64,000 nt of DNA from AP-15 sp963785565. Lineage in GTDB: Bacteria; Pseudomonadota; Alphaproteobacteria; ATCC43930; CGMCC-115725. Where the stretch lies: NCBI GenBank assembly GCA_963785565.1, contig CAWAVV010000015.1, forward strand, positions 1 to 64,000, given 5' to 3'. Below, one piece after another: positions 18,372 to 27,800 of the stretch (position 1 is its first letter; every line of letters begins with the position of its first letter). The notes below the pieces were generated by a model. That model made no database searches and was not told where the DNA came from. It saw nothing but the letters and a program-made list of their open reading frames with translations. Made by a program: the position numbers and the translations under genes.

Positions 18372-19277
18372 ATGAGCGGCACGCAGGCTCTCGCGGGCGG
18401 AATGCCGGTTCCGGTGAATCGGCGCCGGCCGCCCTGGCGCGGCCGCGAGCACGGCTCGGATTTCCGGTGGGCGGTCGCCTTTATCCTGCCCTATGCGGCG
18501 GTGTTCCTCGCCTTTGTCGTCTATCCGTTCGGCTATGCGCTGTGGATGGCCGGCAAGCCCTCGCTCTACGCCGAGCTGTTCGACGACCCGCTTTACCTGA
18601 CAACGCTGGTCAATACCTTGTTCTTCGTCGGCATCGGCGTAAACCTGAAGATGTTCCTGGCATTGCTGCTGTCGGGCTTCTTTCTGCGTCGCCGCTGGTG
18701 GATCAGGGCCCTGCTGCCGGTCTATGTGTTGCCCTGGCTGATCGCGGCGGCCCAAGCCTGCGTCTCGTTCCATTGGATGCTGATCACCCCTTGGGGTTTG
18801 GTCGACGGCGCACTGTCGGCACTGTTCGGCATCGCCGGCCCGGATTGGTTCGGTGGCCGCTGGCTGGCGCTCGGCTCCGATATTGCCGCCTACCTGTGGA
18901 AATGGATGCCGTTCTGGACCGTGATCTTCCTCGCCGGCCGGATGACGATCCCCCGCGATATCTATGATGCGGCGGAGGTTGACGGAGCGGTTGGTTTACG
19001 CCGCTTCGTCCATGTCACCTTCCCGCTGCTGGCGAACCTCTATCTGATCTGCACCTTGCTCTCCGCCCTCTGGGCGCTCGGCGAGTTTACCACCCCCTAT
19101 CTTGTCTCGAGCGGGGCGTGGGCCACGGAAATGCTGACGACGCTCAGTTTCCGCTACGCCTTCGACATGGGCAATCCGGCGCTCGGCGCCGCCGCCGTGA
19201 TGACCGCCCTCCCGCTGCTGATCCCGATTTTGCTGATCCTGATCCGCCGGGTCGGGATGAACGAGGTGCAGCTGTGA
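18372..19277 (+). CDS. Sugar-type ABC transporter permease (MalF/UgpA-like)
   Basis: This 301-residue inner-membrane protein has about six hydrophobic segments. The cytoplasmic EAA-like loop, DAAEVDGAVGLRRFVHVTFP, contacts the ATPase and is typical of carbohydrate permeases (CUT1). ATG 18372 corresponds to the start of the truncated copy at 17295 and follows a GGGAGGGCGGG stretch. The second permease gene overlaps its stop (GTGA). No substrate-binding protein or ATPase gene lies in the window, so the transported sugar cannot be named. Confidence 0.9.
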   Translation: MSGTQALAGGMPVPVNRRRPPWRGREHGSDFRWAVAFILPYAAVFLAFVVYPFGYALWMAGKPSLYAELFDDPLYLTTLVNTLFFVGIGVNLKMFLALLLSGFFLRRRWWIRALLPVYVLPWLIAAAQACVSFHWMLITPWGLVDGALSALFGIAGPDWFGGRWLALGSDIAAYLWKWMPFWTVIFLAGRMTIPRDIYDAAEVDGAVGLRRFVHVTFPLLANLYLICTLLSALWALGEFTTPYLVSSGAWATEMLTTLSFRYAFDMGNPALGAAAVMTALPLLIPILLILIRRVGMNEVQL

Positions 19278-20160
19278 GCCTCGCCGCGGTCTTCGGCGGC
19301 CGCGCGCCGCCGTTACCGGCTGCGGCGGGCTGTTGTCGAAGCGGGCTCGATCATGCTCGCCGTCGTCCTCGCTGGTCTGGACGCTCCTGCCCGTCTACAA
19401 CATGTTCCTGATCGCGCTCGATCCCGAGGAAGGCGAAATCGAGTTCGACGGCAATCTCTGGCCGCCCCAGCCGTCACTCGACGCCTTCCGCGCGGTCGTG
19501 GCCCAGCAGGCCCGGTATCTCGAGGATTTTTGGCATCAATTCGCCAACAGCCTTCTGATCGGTCTGTCGACGATGGTTCTGACCGTGCTGATCGGCTCGT
19601 TGGCGAGCTTCGCGGTGAGCCGGCTGCGGCTGGGCAAAGCGTCGCTGCTCACCAACGCGGCACTCCTGACCTACGCGATCCCGGCGTCCTTCCTGATCGT
19701 CCCCTACTTTCGGATCATGCACGGCTACGGGCTTTTGGGTAACCCCTGGGCGGTGATCGCCGCGCAGACGACATTCGCCACGCCGTTTGCCATCTTGATC
19801 CTGCAGCTCTATGCGAGGTTGATACCGTTCGAACTGGACGACGCGGCCCGGGTGGACGGCGCCTCTCCGGTTCAACTGTATCTGCGGATCTATCTGCCGT
19901 TGATGACGCCAGCGTTGGCGATCGTCGCGATTTACGCGCTGTTGCTCGCCTGGAACGATTATCTGTACCAGGCCGTACTGCTCTCGGTACGGAACATGAC
20001 CCTTTCGGTCACGCAGGGCCAATTGTTCGAAGACGTCGACGCACCCTATAACGCGATGATGGCCGCCGCGATCATCTACGCGCTGCCGCCGATAGCGCTG
20101 TTGTTGGTCCTGCGCCGCTATGTCGTGGCGAGCCTGACGATGGGTGGGGTCGAGGGCTGA
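19274..20160 (+). pseudogene. Sugar-type ABC transporter permease (MalG/UgpE-like), two 5' frame breaks
   Basis: From 19390 onward the frame gives a normal second permease: VWTLLPVYNMFLIALDPEEG, several membrane segments, and the EAA-like loop ELDDAARVDGASPVQLYLRI. The first 115 bases need two +1 corrections: VSLAAVFGGRAP, then RRYRLRRAVVEAGSIMLAVV in the next frame, then VWTLLPVYN in the third. The likely start is GTG 19274, overlapping the first permease. If the breaks are real, translation could only start inside and would lose the first membrane segment. Confidence 0.75.
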
Positions 20161-20310
20161 CAGACGCGAGCCGCCGGTAAATTTGCCGGATTTGCATTTT
20201 ATGGTGCGGCGGTCGGCGGCGGCGAAACCGCACCGCCTTCCGCGAAAGGAGAAACGCGCGAGCCGAGACAGGTAGTGGGTGTCGATGCGTATCGGGCTGG
20301 CCGATCCTGA

Positions 20311-20490
20311 TTTCCCGTCATTCCCGGTTCGGCCGATTTATTTCCCGGTTACGGCGAAAAAATTCCCGGTTCCAGCTCAACGGGAATTTCCCATAAGTCT
20401 GTGCCCAGCCTTACTTTTTTGCGCCGGGTCGGGCCCTTCGGGACGACAATCGGCGAGATTCCCGGTTATCTTCCCGGTTCACGGGAATTT
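20311..20490. repeat. Cluster of TTCCCGGTT / AACCGGGAA motifs
   Basis: At least seven copies of ATTCCCGGTT or its complement CGGGAATTT crowd into 180 bases between the permease and the FAD oxidase genes, in both orientations (clear at 20321, 20341, 20362, 20381, 20458, 20470 and 20481). Copies in opposite orientation could pair into hairpins. ORFs through it (FPVFPVRPI..FPVTAKKFPV) are translations of the repeat, not protein genes. I recall comparable 'cgggaattt' clusters between genes in other alphaproteobacteria, but cannot name the element. Confidence 0.6.
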
Positions 20491-20598
20491 GCCGGCTGCG
20501 ACGGCAGGCTGGTTCGGCGCGCGGGCGCGGTCTATTCTCGCCGCCGGTTCCCGACTGGGCGATGCCAGGAGCGATCGAGATGCCAACAGGCAATCGCG

Positions 20599-22227
20599 AT
20601 GACTGAGGGGCGGCTCAAACATTTCGGCTGGGGTCGAGAAGGCGAGGGACTGACCGACGCCGAGGAAGCGGCCGCGCTCGACCGTTACCGCCGGCTCTTT
20701 CAGGTCGACCGGTTCGGGGAAGTGGCGCCGCCGGTATTGTCGCAGATACGGCTGCGGCCGCCGCGCGTCGTCCCGCCCGCGTCCCTGGCGCATCTCTGCT
20801 CGGCCGAGGCGTACGATCGGATCGCCCATACCTACGGCAAATCGTTTTCCGACTACGCGCGCGGTCTGGCCGGCCGCTATGACGCCGCCCCCGATGCCGT
20901 CGCATATCCGCGCAGCGAAGGCGACATCGCCGCGGTCATCGATTGGGCGGGCGGCGCCCAGGCGGCGGTGATCCCGTTTGGCGCCGGCAGCAGCGTCGTC
21001 GGCGGGGTCGAAGCGAGGCTCGAGGGCACCGGCTGCAAGGCCGCGGTCAGCCTCGACCTGCGGCATTTTGATCGGGTGCTCGAGGTCGACCGCAGCTCGC
21101 GCGCCGCGCGCATCCAGGCCGGCGTCTTCGGTCCGGCGCTCGAAGCCCAGCTCAAGCCGCACGGGCTGACCCTGCGGCATTTTCCACAGAGCTTCGAATA
21201 TTCGACCTTGGGCGGCTGGATCGCGACCCGCTCCGGCGGCCATTTCGCCAGCCTCTACACCCATATCGATGATCTTGTCGAAAGCCTGCGCATGGTCACG
21301 CCCAAGGGGCCGATCGAGACCCGCCGGCTGCCCGGATCGGGCGCCGGACCCAGCCCCGACCGCCTGCTGATCGGCTCGGAAGGCATCCTCGGCATCATTA
21401 CCGAGGCGTGGATGCGGCTCCAGGACCGGCCGCGCTTTCGCGCCGGCGGCGCCGTCCGCTTTGCCGATTTCTTCGCGGCTGCGCGCGCGGTCAAGGCGAT
21501 CGCCCAGGCCGGCCTCTACCCGGCAAACTGCCGCATCCTCGACCCGCAGGAGGCGCACAACACCGGGGCGGGCGACGGCAGCGCCGCGATCATGGTGCTG
21601 GCCTTCGAATTGGGAGACCACCCGCTCGACGCTTGGATCGCCCGCGCGCTCGAATGCTGCGCCGACCACGGTGGGACGGCGGAACGCCCGGGCGAAGCCG
21701 ACGCCCACCGCGAGGGCGCCGCCGAGGCATGGCGCAACGCCTTCATCCGCATGCCCTTTGCCCGCGAGCGCATTGTCCGGCGCGCGATCATCGCCGACAC
21801 CTTTGAGACCGCGATCACCTGGGAGCGGTTCGAGGAGTTCCACGACAAGGTCAAGGATGCGACCGAGGCGGCCATCCGGCAGGCGACCGGGCGGCCGGGC
21901 CAGGTCACCTGCCGCTTCACCCATGTTTATCCCGACGGCCCGGCGCCGTATTTCTCGTTCCACGCGCTCGGCCGGCACGGCGATCTCGAAGAGCAATGGC
22001 GGGCGATCAAAACCGCCGCCGGCGACGCGCTGATCGAGGCGGGCGGGACCATCACTCACCATCATGCGGTTGGCCGCGATCACCGTCCGTGGTACGATCG
22101 GCAACGTCCCGATCTGTTCGCGGCGGCGTTGCGGGCGACAAAGCACACGCTCGATCCGCAGGGGTTGCTCAATCCCGGCGTGCTGATCGACCCGCGAATA
22201 ACCTCGACTTTACCGGACGTTGAATAG
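20599..22227 (+). CDS. FAD-binding oxidase, alkyldihydroxyacetonephosphate synthase-like
   Basis: This 542-residue flavoprotein belongs to the VAO/AGPS family. The FAD-binding PCMH domain is at about residues 85-270 (AAVIPFGAGSSVVGGVEARL, RHFPQSFEYSTLGGWIATRS GGH split here). The C-terminal cap ends in THHHAVGRDHRPWYDR and LDPQGLLNPGVLI. The His-rich THHHAVG motif and the DHRPW segment are characteristic of alkyl-DHAP synthases, and the C-terminal NPGVL is common to the wider D-lactate dehydrogenase group. In bacteria the substrate is usually unproven. ATG 20599 gives the family-like N-terminus. No ether-lipid partner gene is adjacent. Confidence 0.88.
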   Translation: MTEGRLKHFGWGREGEGLTDAEEAAALDRYRRLFQVDRFGEVAPPVLSQIRLRPPRVVPPASLAHLCSAEAYDRIAHTYGKSFSDYARGLAGRYDAAPDAVAYPRSEGDIAAVIDWAGGAQAAVIPFGAGSSVVGGVEARLEGTGCKAAVSLDLRHFDRVLEVDRSSRAARIQAGVFGPALEAQLKPHGLTLRHFPQSFEYSTLGGWIATRSGGHFASLYTHIDDLVESLRMVTPKGPIETRRLPGSGAGPSPDRLLIGSEGILGIITEAWMRLQDRPRFRAGGAVRFADFFAAARAVKAIAQAGLYPANCRILDPQEAHNTGAGDGSAAIMVLAFELGDHPLDAWIARALECCADHGGTAERPGEADAHREGAAEAWRNAFIRMPFARERIVRRAIIADTFETAITWERFEEFHDKVKDATEAAIRQATGRPGQVTCRFTHVYPDGPAPYFSFHALGRHGDLEEQWRAIKTAAGDALIEAGGTITHHHAVGRDHRPWYDRQRPDLFAAALRATKHTLDPQGLLNPGVLIDPRITSTLPDVE

Positions 22228-22556
22228 GTCAGAGAGCGTCGGGTCGGAGTTGGAAGCGGAGCCGTACGACACCCAACCAATTCCGCGAGTTCGATGATGG
22301 CCTCTGCACAAGCCGTTCGAGCGATTGATCTCTCGTATGGTGTTGCCAAAAAGCCGCAGTTCGGTGGTGGGTTTTGGCCGGGTTGTAGGCAAACTGTTGC
22401 AGGAATGTCGCGCCACATCACCTTTTGCACGGATTTTTCGGCCAGCGGCGTGATAGCCTCAAAAACCCATTGCCATCGGCGGGGATGATAGTGAAGATAG
22501 GCGAACGGTGGCGCGACGACCATCGTCACACGCGTATTTGCGGCCGGAGGTAAGGG
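22228..22556. other. Gap upstream of the OmpA gene
   Basis: No supported gene. A minus-strand ORF (from 22529) reads plausibly for a short way (RDIPATVCLQPGQNPPPNCG) but overlaps the end of the oxidase gene, has no recognisable domain and poor codon bias. The promoter of the OmpA gene should lie here. The ribosome-binding site GGAGGTAAGGG is at its right end. Confidence 0.35.
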
Positions 22557-23741
22557 ATGAGAAATCGTTGTCTGCTAGGCGCCGGCGTAGCGCTTGCCGT
22601 AGCGTTTGGGTGCGCTCAGGCACATGCCCAAGTCGTGGGGCAATCATTTTTTGGGCCCTATCCGCCAGGCGCCTTCTATTTTGGCCCTGAGGGTGGCTGG
22701 ACCTCGCTGACGAGTCGAAACCCCAATGTCACGATCCAAGGCCCTAAAGGATTCGTCGTCGGAAACCAGGTAAACCGGCAAATCAATTTCAGCAGCGGGT
22801 TCAACGCTGGCGCCCGCGCCGGTTACATGTGGGGCCCGTGGCGCTTCGAGGGGGAATACAGCTACCGGAACAACGATGTATCGAACTCCGGGAATGTCGG
22901 TGCAAATGGCGCTGTCGTGACGTCTAACGGGAGCGCCCATTCGAATGCGATCATGGCCAACGTGCTCTACGACTTCACGTTTGGCTGGCCGATTACCCCA
23001 CATATCGGTGGCGGGATTGGTGGGATAAATGTGAATCGTAGTTTCGGCTTCAGCGGCACCGCAACAGCCCCGAACGGTGCCATCGTTAACTTCACCACCT
23101 CCCAGCCTAGCGTCAACAGTTGGCGGTTCGGGTACCAGGGCATCGCCGGCCTTCGTTATATGATCAACCCGGCCTTAGCCTTAGATGTTGACTATCGCTA
23201 TGTCGCAGCGGAAGGAGGGGGAGGATCAGGTTCCAGTGCCCTATTGAACAGTAATAGGATACAGGCACAGAACCGATGCTGCTTCATCACCAACGTCGGC
23301 AACGTCCACTACGGTACGCAGAACATCGTCGCCAGCTTGACGATGATGTTCGGGGCGCCGCCGCCGGCAGCGCCGCCGCCGGCCCCGCCGGCCCCGCCGC
23401 CGCCACCGCCGCATCAGGTCTACCTGGTGTTCTTCGACTGGGATAAATACAACATCACGCCGGAGGGCACGCAGATCCTCGAAGCCGCGGCAGCGCATTT
23501 CAAAGCCGGTGGTGCGGTGCAGATCCAGGTCACCGGTTACACCGATCTGACCGGTTCGGCGGGCTACAATCAGCGGCTCTCAGAGCGGCGCGCAAACGCC
23601 GTGGCGGTCGCCCTCGAAGGGATGGGCGTGCCGCGGAACGAAATGGTCGTCGCCGGTCGCGGCATGAACGATCCTCGGGTTCCCACACCGCTCGGCGTGC
23701 GCGAGCCACAAAACCGCCGCGTCGAGATCGTTTTCCCATAA
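22557..23741 (+). CDS. OmpA-family outer membrane protein (beta-barrel plus peptidoglycan-binding domain)
   Basis: This 394-residue protein has a signal peptide (MRNRCLLGAGVALAVAFG..AHA), an 8-stranded-barrel-like region (GFNAGARAGYMWGPWRFEGE, NSWRFGYQGIAGLRYMINP) to about residue 265, a Pro/Ala hinge and a C-terminal OmpA domain from about 280. The domain has YLVFFDWDKYNITPEG and VTGYTDLTGSAGYNQRLSER, including the Asp and Arg that bind diaminopimelate. ATG 22557 has an excellent ribosome-binding site. A strong hairpin pair follows the stop. It probably stabilises the envelope. Confidence 0.93.
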   Translation: MRNRCLLGAGVALAVAFGCAQAHAQVVGQSFFGPYPPGAFYFGPEGGWTSLTSRNPNVTIQGPKGFVVGNQVNRQINFSSGFNAGARAGYMWGPWRFEGEYSYRNNDVSNSGNVGANGAVVTSNGSAHSNAIMANVLYDFTFGWPITPHIGGGIGGINVNRSFGFSGTATAPNGAIVNFTTSQPSVNSWRFGYQGIAGLRYMINPALALDVDYRYVAAEGGGGSGSSALLNSNRIQAQNRCCFITNVGNVHYGTQNIVASLTMMFGAPPPAAPPPAPPAPPPPPPHQVYLVFFDWDKYNITPEGTQILEAAAAHFKAGGAVQIQVTGYTDLTGSAGYNQRLSERRANAVAVALEGMGVPRNEMVVAGRGMNDPRVPTPLGVREPQNRRVEIVFP

Positions 23742-23766
23742 GGCGCGTTTCTCACCGGCCGAAACC

Positions 23767-23827
23767 CCGGAACCCCATTGCAAGGGTTCCGGGAACCCGC
23801 CGCGGTAGCCCCGCGGCGGATTTTTTT
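23767..23827 (+). terminator. Tandem hairpin terminator after the OmpA gene
   Basis: Two hairpins lie back to back: CCGGAACCC (8-base loop) GGGTTCCGG at 23767-23792, then CCGCCGCGG, short loop, CCGCGGCGG at 23797-23819. A run of T (ATTTTTTTG) follows directly. The second hairpin plus T-run is a textbook intrinsic terminator on the plus strand. Confidence 0.85.
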
Positions 23828-23847
23828 GTTGGCGCCGCCCTTGCGCG

Positions 23848-24060
23848 TTGTTTGCGCGGCGATCGTCACCTCCGATTCGGGCGGCGGCGCGCTTTGCCTC
23901 TCAAGAGCCGCAGGTGACGGTGGTTTTCGGCGGGCACCCGACGCAAGCACCGGCGGTGCTGATAGATTCCAACACTGCTGGGAAGAGCTGCACCCTTAGG
24001 CTGGAACCCAAACCGACTGAGATACCGCGCGAGTACAGTCGCGTCGCCGAGCTGGCATGA
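23848..24060 (+). CDS. Small ORF, possibly a secreted-protein fragment
   Basis: The C-terminal two thirds read like genuine protein (FASQEPQVTVVFGGHPTQAP, then LIDSNTAGKSCTLRLEPKP). The N-terminal part does not, and a signal-peptide-like stretch (LLAPPLRVVCAAIVTS) lies just upstream in another frame. So this is either a short secreted protein with a frame error or a remnant. I do not recognise it. It lies directly behind a terminator and would need its own promoter. Confidence 0.35.
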   Translation: MFARRSSPPIRAAARFASQEPQVTVVFGGHPTQAPAVLIDSNTAGKSCTLRLEPKPTEIPREYSRVAELA

Positions 24061-24251
24061 GCTATGGTGGTCTGAGGAGTATGGGGAGTGTCAGCGCGTA
24101 TCTTTGGCAATTCTTATCTACTCGTTCCTCTAATTTGTGGTACGGTAAATTCGTCGTTCGCGGATGCAACTGACGCGGAGTAAACCGCTGTGCGTACTCT
24201 TTACAAGTGCGAGAAAAACCGCGAATCGTTATTTAAACCCAGGAGCCCTTC

Positions 24252-24545
24252 ATGAAGACGTTTGTGTCCGCGTTCGCACTGCTCGCCTTCCTTGCCGCCA
24301 ACACCTTGCCGTCCGTGGTTTACGCGCAGCCCGCCTCCGGCGCGGCGACCCCGGCTCCGGCCCCGGAGAGCGCCGCTCCGACGCCAACGGCGACGCCGCC
24401 GGCGGCGAAGCAGCCGACCCACAAGACTACCAAGCATACGGCAAAGAAGAAGACTAAGACGAAACCAGTGAAATCCTCGACCAACAAGAGCTCTGCCAAG
24501 AAACCGACCCAAAGCTCGCTCGTGGCACCCCGGATAGACGGGTAG
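24252..24545 (+). CDS. Secreted Lys/Ala/Pro-rich low-complexity protein
   Basis: This 97-residue protein starts at ATG 24252 behind AGGAG. It has a signal peptide (MKTFVSAFALLAFLAANTLP, cleavage after YAQ), a Pro/Ala/Thr stretch and a strongly basic tail (KTTKHTAKKKTKTKPVKSST). Small secreted basic proteins of this type are common in alphaproteobacteria and may bind acidic envelope polymers; the role is unknown. Confidence 0.6.
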   Translation: MKTFVSAFALLAFLAANTLPSVVYAQPASGAATPAPAPESAAPTPTATPPAAKQPTHKTTKHTAKKKTKTKPVKSSTNKSSAKKPTQSSLVAPRIDG

Positions 24546-24899
24546 GGTGATCCGCCATTGGCAAGCAATACGGCGGCAGAGGAGGACGCAAGCGCAGATT
24601 CGCTGCCGCGGCGTCCGGGTGGAAACTCGAAGCCCGTCATGTTCGGGCTCGATGGCGTGGTGCGCGAATCGATTCGTCGCTAGCAGGCTCTCGAAGACAT
24701 GCGGCTGCGCGCCGGTGTTGATATTCGGGCGGGGGCGGCACGACTATCGGGATAGTGCCTGTCGCGGTCGCGGAGCCATAAACCCGATTCCGCTCGCACG
24801 CTCGCTCGCCGGGAAGACAAGAGCGGGGACGGTGCGTTGCAAGCGCCAAGTGCGAATACTGGCGGCAGGACACAGCGTTGGGTGCATTTGACAGGACCG
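24546..24899. other. Gap between the small secreted protein and putA
   Basis: I see no gene. ORFs on the minus strand are shadows of putA, and plus-strand ORFs have no domain or ribosome-binding site. No clear terminator structure was found for the two convergent transcripts. Confidence 0.35.
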
Positions 24900-27800
24900 T
24901 CAATGCTCCTCCTGCAGTGAGAGCAGGGTGGCGTTGCCGCCGGCGGCGGTGGTGTCGGTCGAGACCGTGCGTTCGGTGGCGAAACGGTGGAGATAATGCG
25001 GGCCGCCGGCTTTGGGACCGGTGCCGGAGAGCCGCTCGCCGCCAAAGGGCTGCACGCCGACTACGGCGCCGATCATGTTGCGGTTGACGTAATTGTTGCC
25101 CGATCGCAGGCGGCCGAGGATGTGGCGGACGTTCTCGTCGATGCGGCTGTGGACGCCCGACGTCAGGCCGTAGCCGGTGGCCTCGATCTCGTCTAGCACC
25201 TGATCGAGGCGATCGGCGGACCAACGGACGACATGGAGTATCGGGCCGAACACCTCACGGTCGAGCCGGTTGGCGCTGTCGATCTCAAAGGCGCGGGGCG
25301 CGAAAAAGGCGCCGTGCTCGGTTCCGGCTGGCAGCGCGCACTGGTAGAGCAGCCGGCCCTCGCGGGCCATGCGGGCGGCGTGGCGCTCCAGCGGTTCGCG
25401 GGCGGGCTCGTCGATAACCGGCCCGACATCGGTCGCAATCAATGCCGGATCGCCAATCGACAGCTCCGCCATCGCGCCGGTCAGCATCGCCAGCAGCCGA
25501 TCGGCGATATCGGCCTGGACATAGAGAAGGCGCAGTGAGGAGCAGCGCTGTCCGGCGCTCTCGAAGGCGGAGGTCAAAACATCCACGACAACCTGCTCGG
25601 CCAATGCCGAGGAATCGACGATCATAGCGTTCTGGCCGCCGGTCTCGGCGATCAACGGCACGATCGGGCCGGGACGGCGGGCGAGTTCGAGGTTGATCAG
25701 CCGCGCGGTGTCGGTCGATCCGGTAAAGGCGATGCCGGCTACCCTGGGATCGGCGACCAAGGGAGCGCCGACTGCCTCGCCGGTTCCGGGCAGCAGATGC
25801 AGCACGTCGACCGGGACGCCGGCCTGGTGCAACAGCCGCACCGCGGCGGCGGCGGTCAGCGGAGTTTGCTCGGCGGGCTTGGCGACAACCGCGTTGCCGG
25901 CAGCGAGTGCCGCCGCGATCTGGCCGGTGAAGATTGCCAGCGGGAAATTCCACGGCGAGATGCAGGCAAAGACGCCACGTCCATGGAGCGCCAGCTCGTT
26001 GCGCTCGCCGGTTGGGCCGGGCAGCGCTTCGGGGGAAGCAAAATCGGCGCGCGCCCGCATGGCGTAGTAGCGCAGGTAGTCGGCCGCCTCGCGCAGTTCG
26101 GCGAGGGCCGCCGGGATCGTCCGCCCGCCCTCGCGGATAATTTGCGCCATCAGCTCGGCCCGGTGATTTTCGAACAGGTCGGCGGCGCGCTCGAGGATGG
26201 CGGCGCGTTCGCCGGCCGGCATGCGCTCCCAACCAGGGGCGCTCGACACGGCGCGGGCGAGCGCCTGGTCGACCTGTTCCGGACCGGTCATGACGACGGA
26301 GCCGACCTGACGCCGGCGATCGCTGGGGTCGAGGACCGGCTCGTTTTCGCCCGGCTGCTCGACCCCGCCAATAATCGGGGCGGCATGCCACGGTTGGCGA
26401 AACGCCGGAATAAGCTCGTCGCGCAGCGCGGTCAGCACTGACGGATGGTTGAGATCGAGGCCGTGCGAGTTTTGCCGTGCCGGCCGGTAGAGATCCGATG
26501 GCAACGGGATGCGCGCATGCGCCTTGACCGGCAGCCGGGCCAAGCGGGCGACCGGATCGGCGATAATTTCGTCGATCGGCTGCCGCTCGTCGACGATGCG
26601 GTTGACGAAAGACGTGTTGGCGCCGTTTTCGAGCAGGCGGCGCACCAGATAGGCGAGCAGTTCCTCGTGGCTGCCGACCGGGGCGTAGACGCGGCAGGGC
26701 CGGCCGAGACGTTCCGGGCCGACGATCTGCTCGTAAAGCGCCTCGCCCATGCCGTGCAGGCGCTGGAATTCCCAGTCGCGGCGTTCGCCGGCAAGTTCGA
26801 GGACGGCCGCTGCGGTGTGTGCGTTGTGGGTCGCGAATTGCGGGTAGAAGGCCGCGCCGCCATCGAGCAAGCGCCGGGCGCAGGCGAGATAGCAGACGTC
26901 GGTGGCGAGCTTGCGGGTGTAGACTGGGTAGCCGTCGAGCCCGCGCTCCTGGCCGCGCTTGATCTCGCTGTCCCAGTAGGCGCCCTTGACCAGGCGGACC
27001 ATCAGGCGCCGCTTGCCGCGCCGGGCGAGATCGGCCAGCCAGTCGATAAGTGGCAAGGCGCGCTTCTGGTAGGCCTGGACGGCAAGACCAATCCCGTCCC
27101 AGCCGGAGAGGTCGGGGGCAAGCGCCAATGCCTCGACCAGATCGAGCGACAGATCGAGGCGATCGGCCTCCTCGGCGTCGATCGTAAAGCCGATGCCGGC
27201 ATCCCGCGCACGGCGCGCCAGCGCCAACAGACGCGGCCCCATCTCGGCCAGAACGCGATCGCGCTGCGCCGTTTCATAGCGCGGGTGCAAGGCCGAGAGC
27301 TTAACCGAAATGCCCGGCGCTTCGACGACCGGCCGCGCTGCGGCGGAGCGCCCGATCGCGGCGATGGCGTGATCGTAGGCGGCGAGATAGCGCGCCGCAT
27401 CGGTCGCGGTATGCGCGGCCTCGCCGAGCATATCGTAGGAATGGCGGTAGCCCTGATGCCCGGCCGCGCGGGCGCGCTCGAGCGCTTCCTCGATCGTGCG
27501 CCCCATGACAAACTGGCGGGCGAGGATGCGCATCGCCGCCGTCACCGCCTGGCGCACCACCGGCTCGCCCGAGCGGGCCGCGAAGCGGCGCAGGGCGGCG
27601 CGCAGATCATGCGCCTCGGGTTGCGAATGCAGCAGCCTCCCGGTCAGCATCAACGCCCAGGTCGAGGCGTTGACGAACACCGACTCCGAATGGCCGAGAT
27701 GGCGCGCCCAGTCGCCCTCGCCGAGCTTGTCGCGGATCAGCTGGTCGACCGTCTCCGAATCGGGGATGCGCAGCAGGGCCTCGGCGAGACAGAGAAGCGC

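Noticed and set aside
20311..20490. CRISPR array
   Set aside because: Repeats are only 9-10 bases, occur in both orientations and are irregularly spaced; there are no cas genes.
20479..22146. A 555-codon minus-strand open frame opposite the FAD oxidase
   Set aside because: Antisense shadow of a well-supported gene with a recognisable family; no ribosome-binding site or motif.
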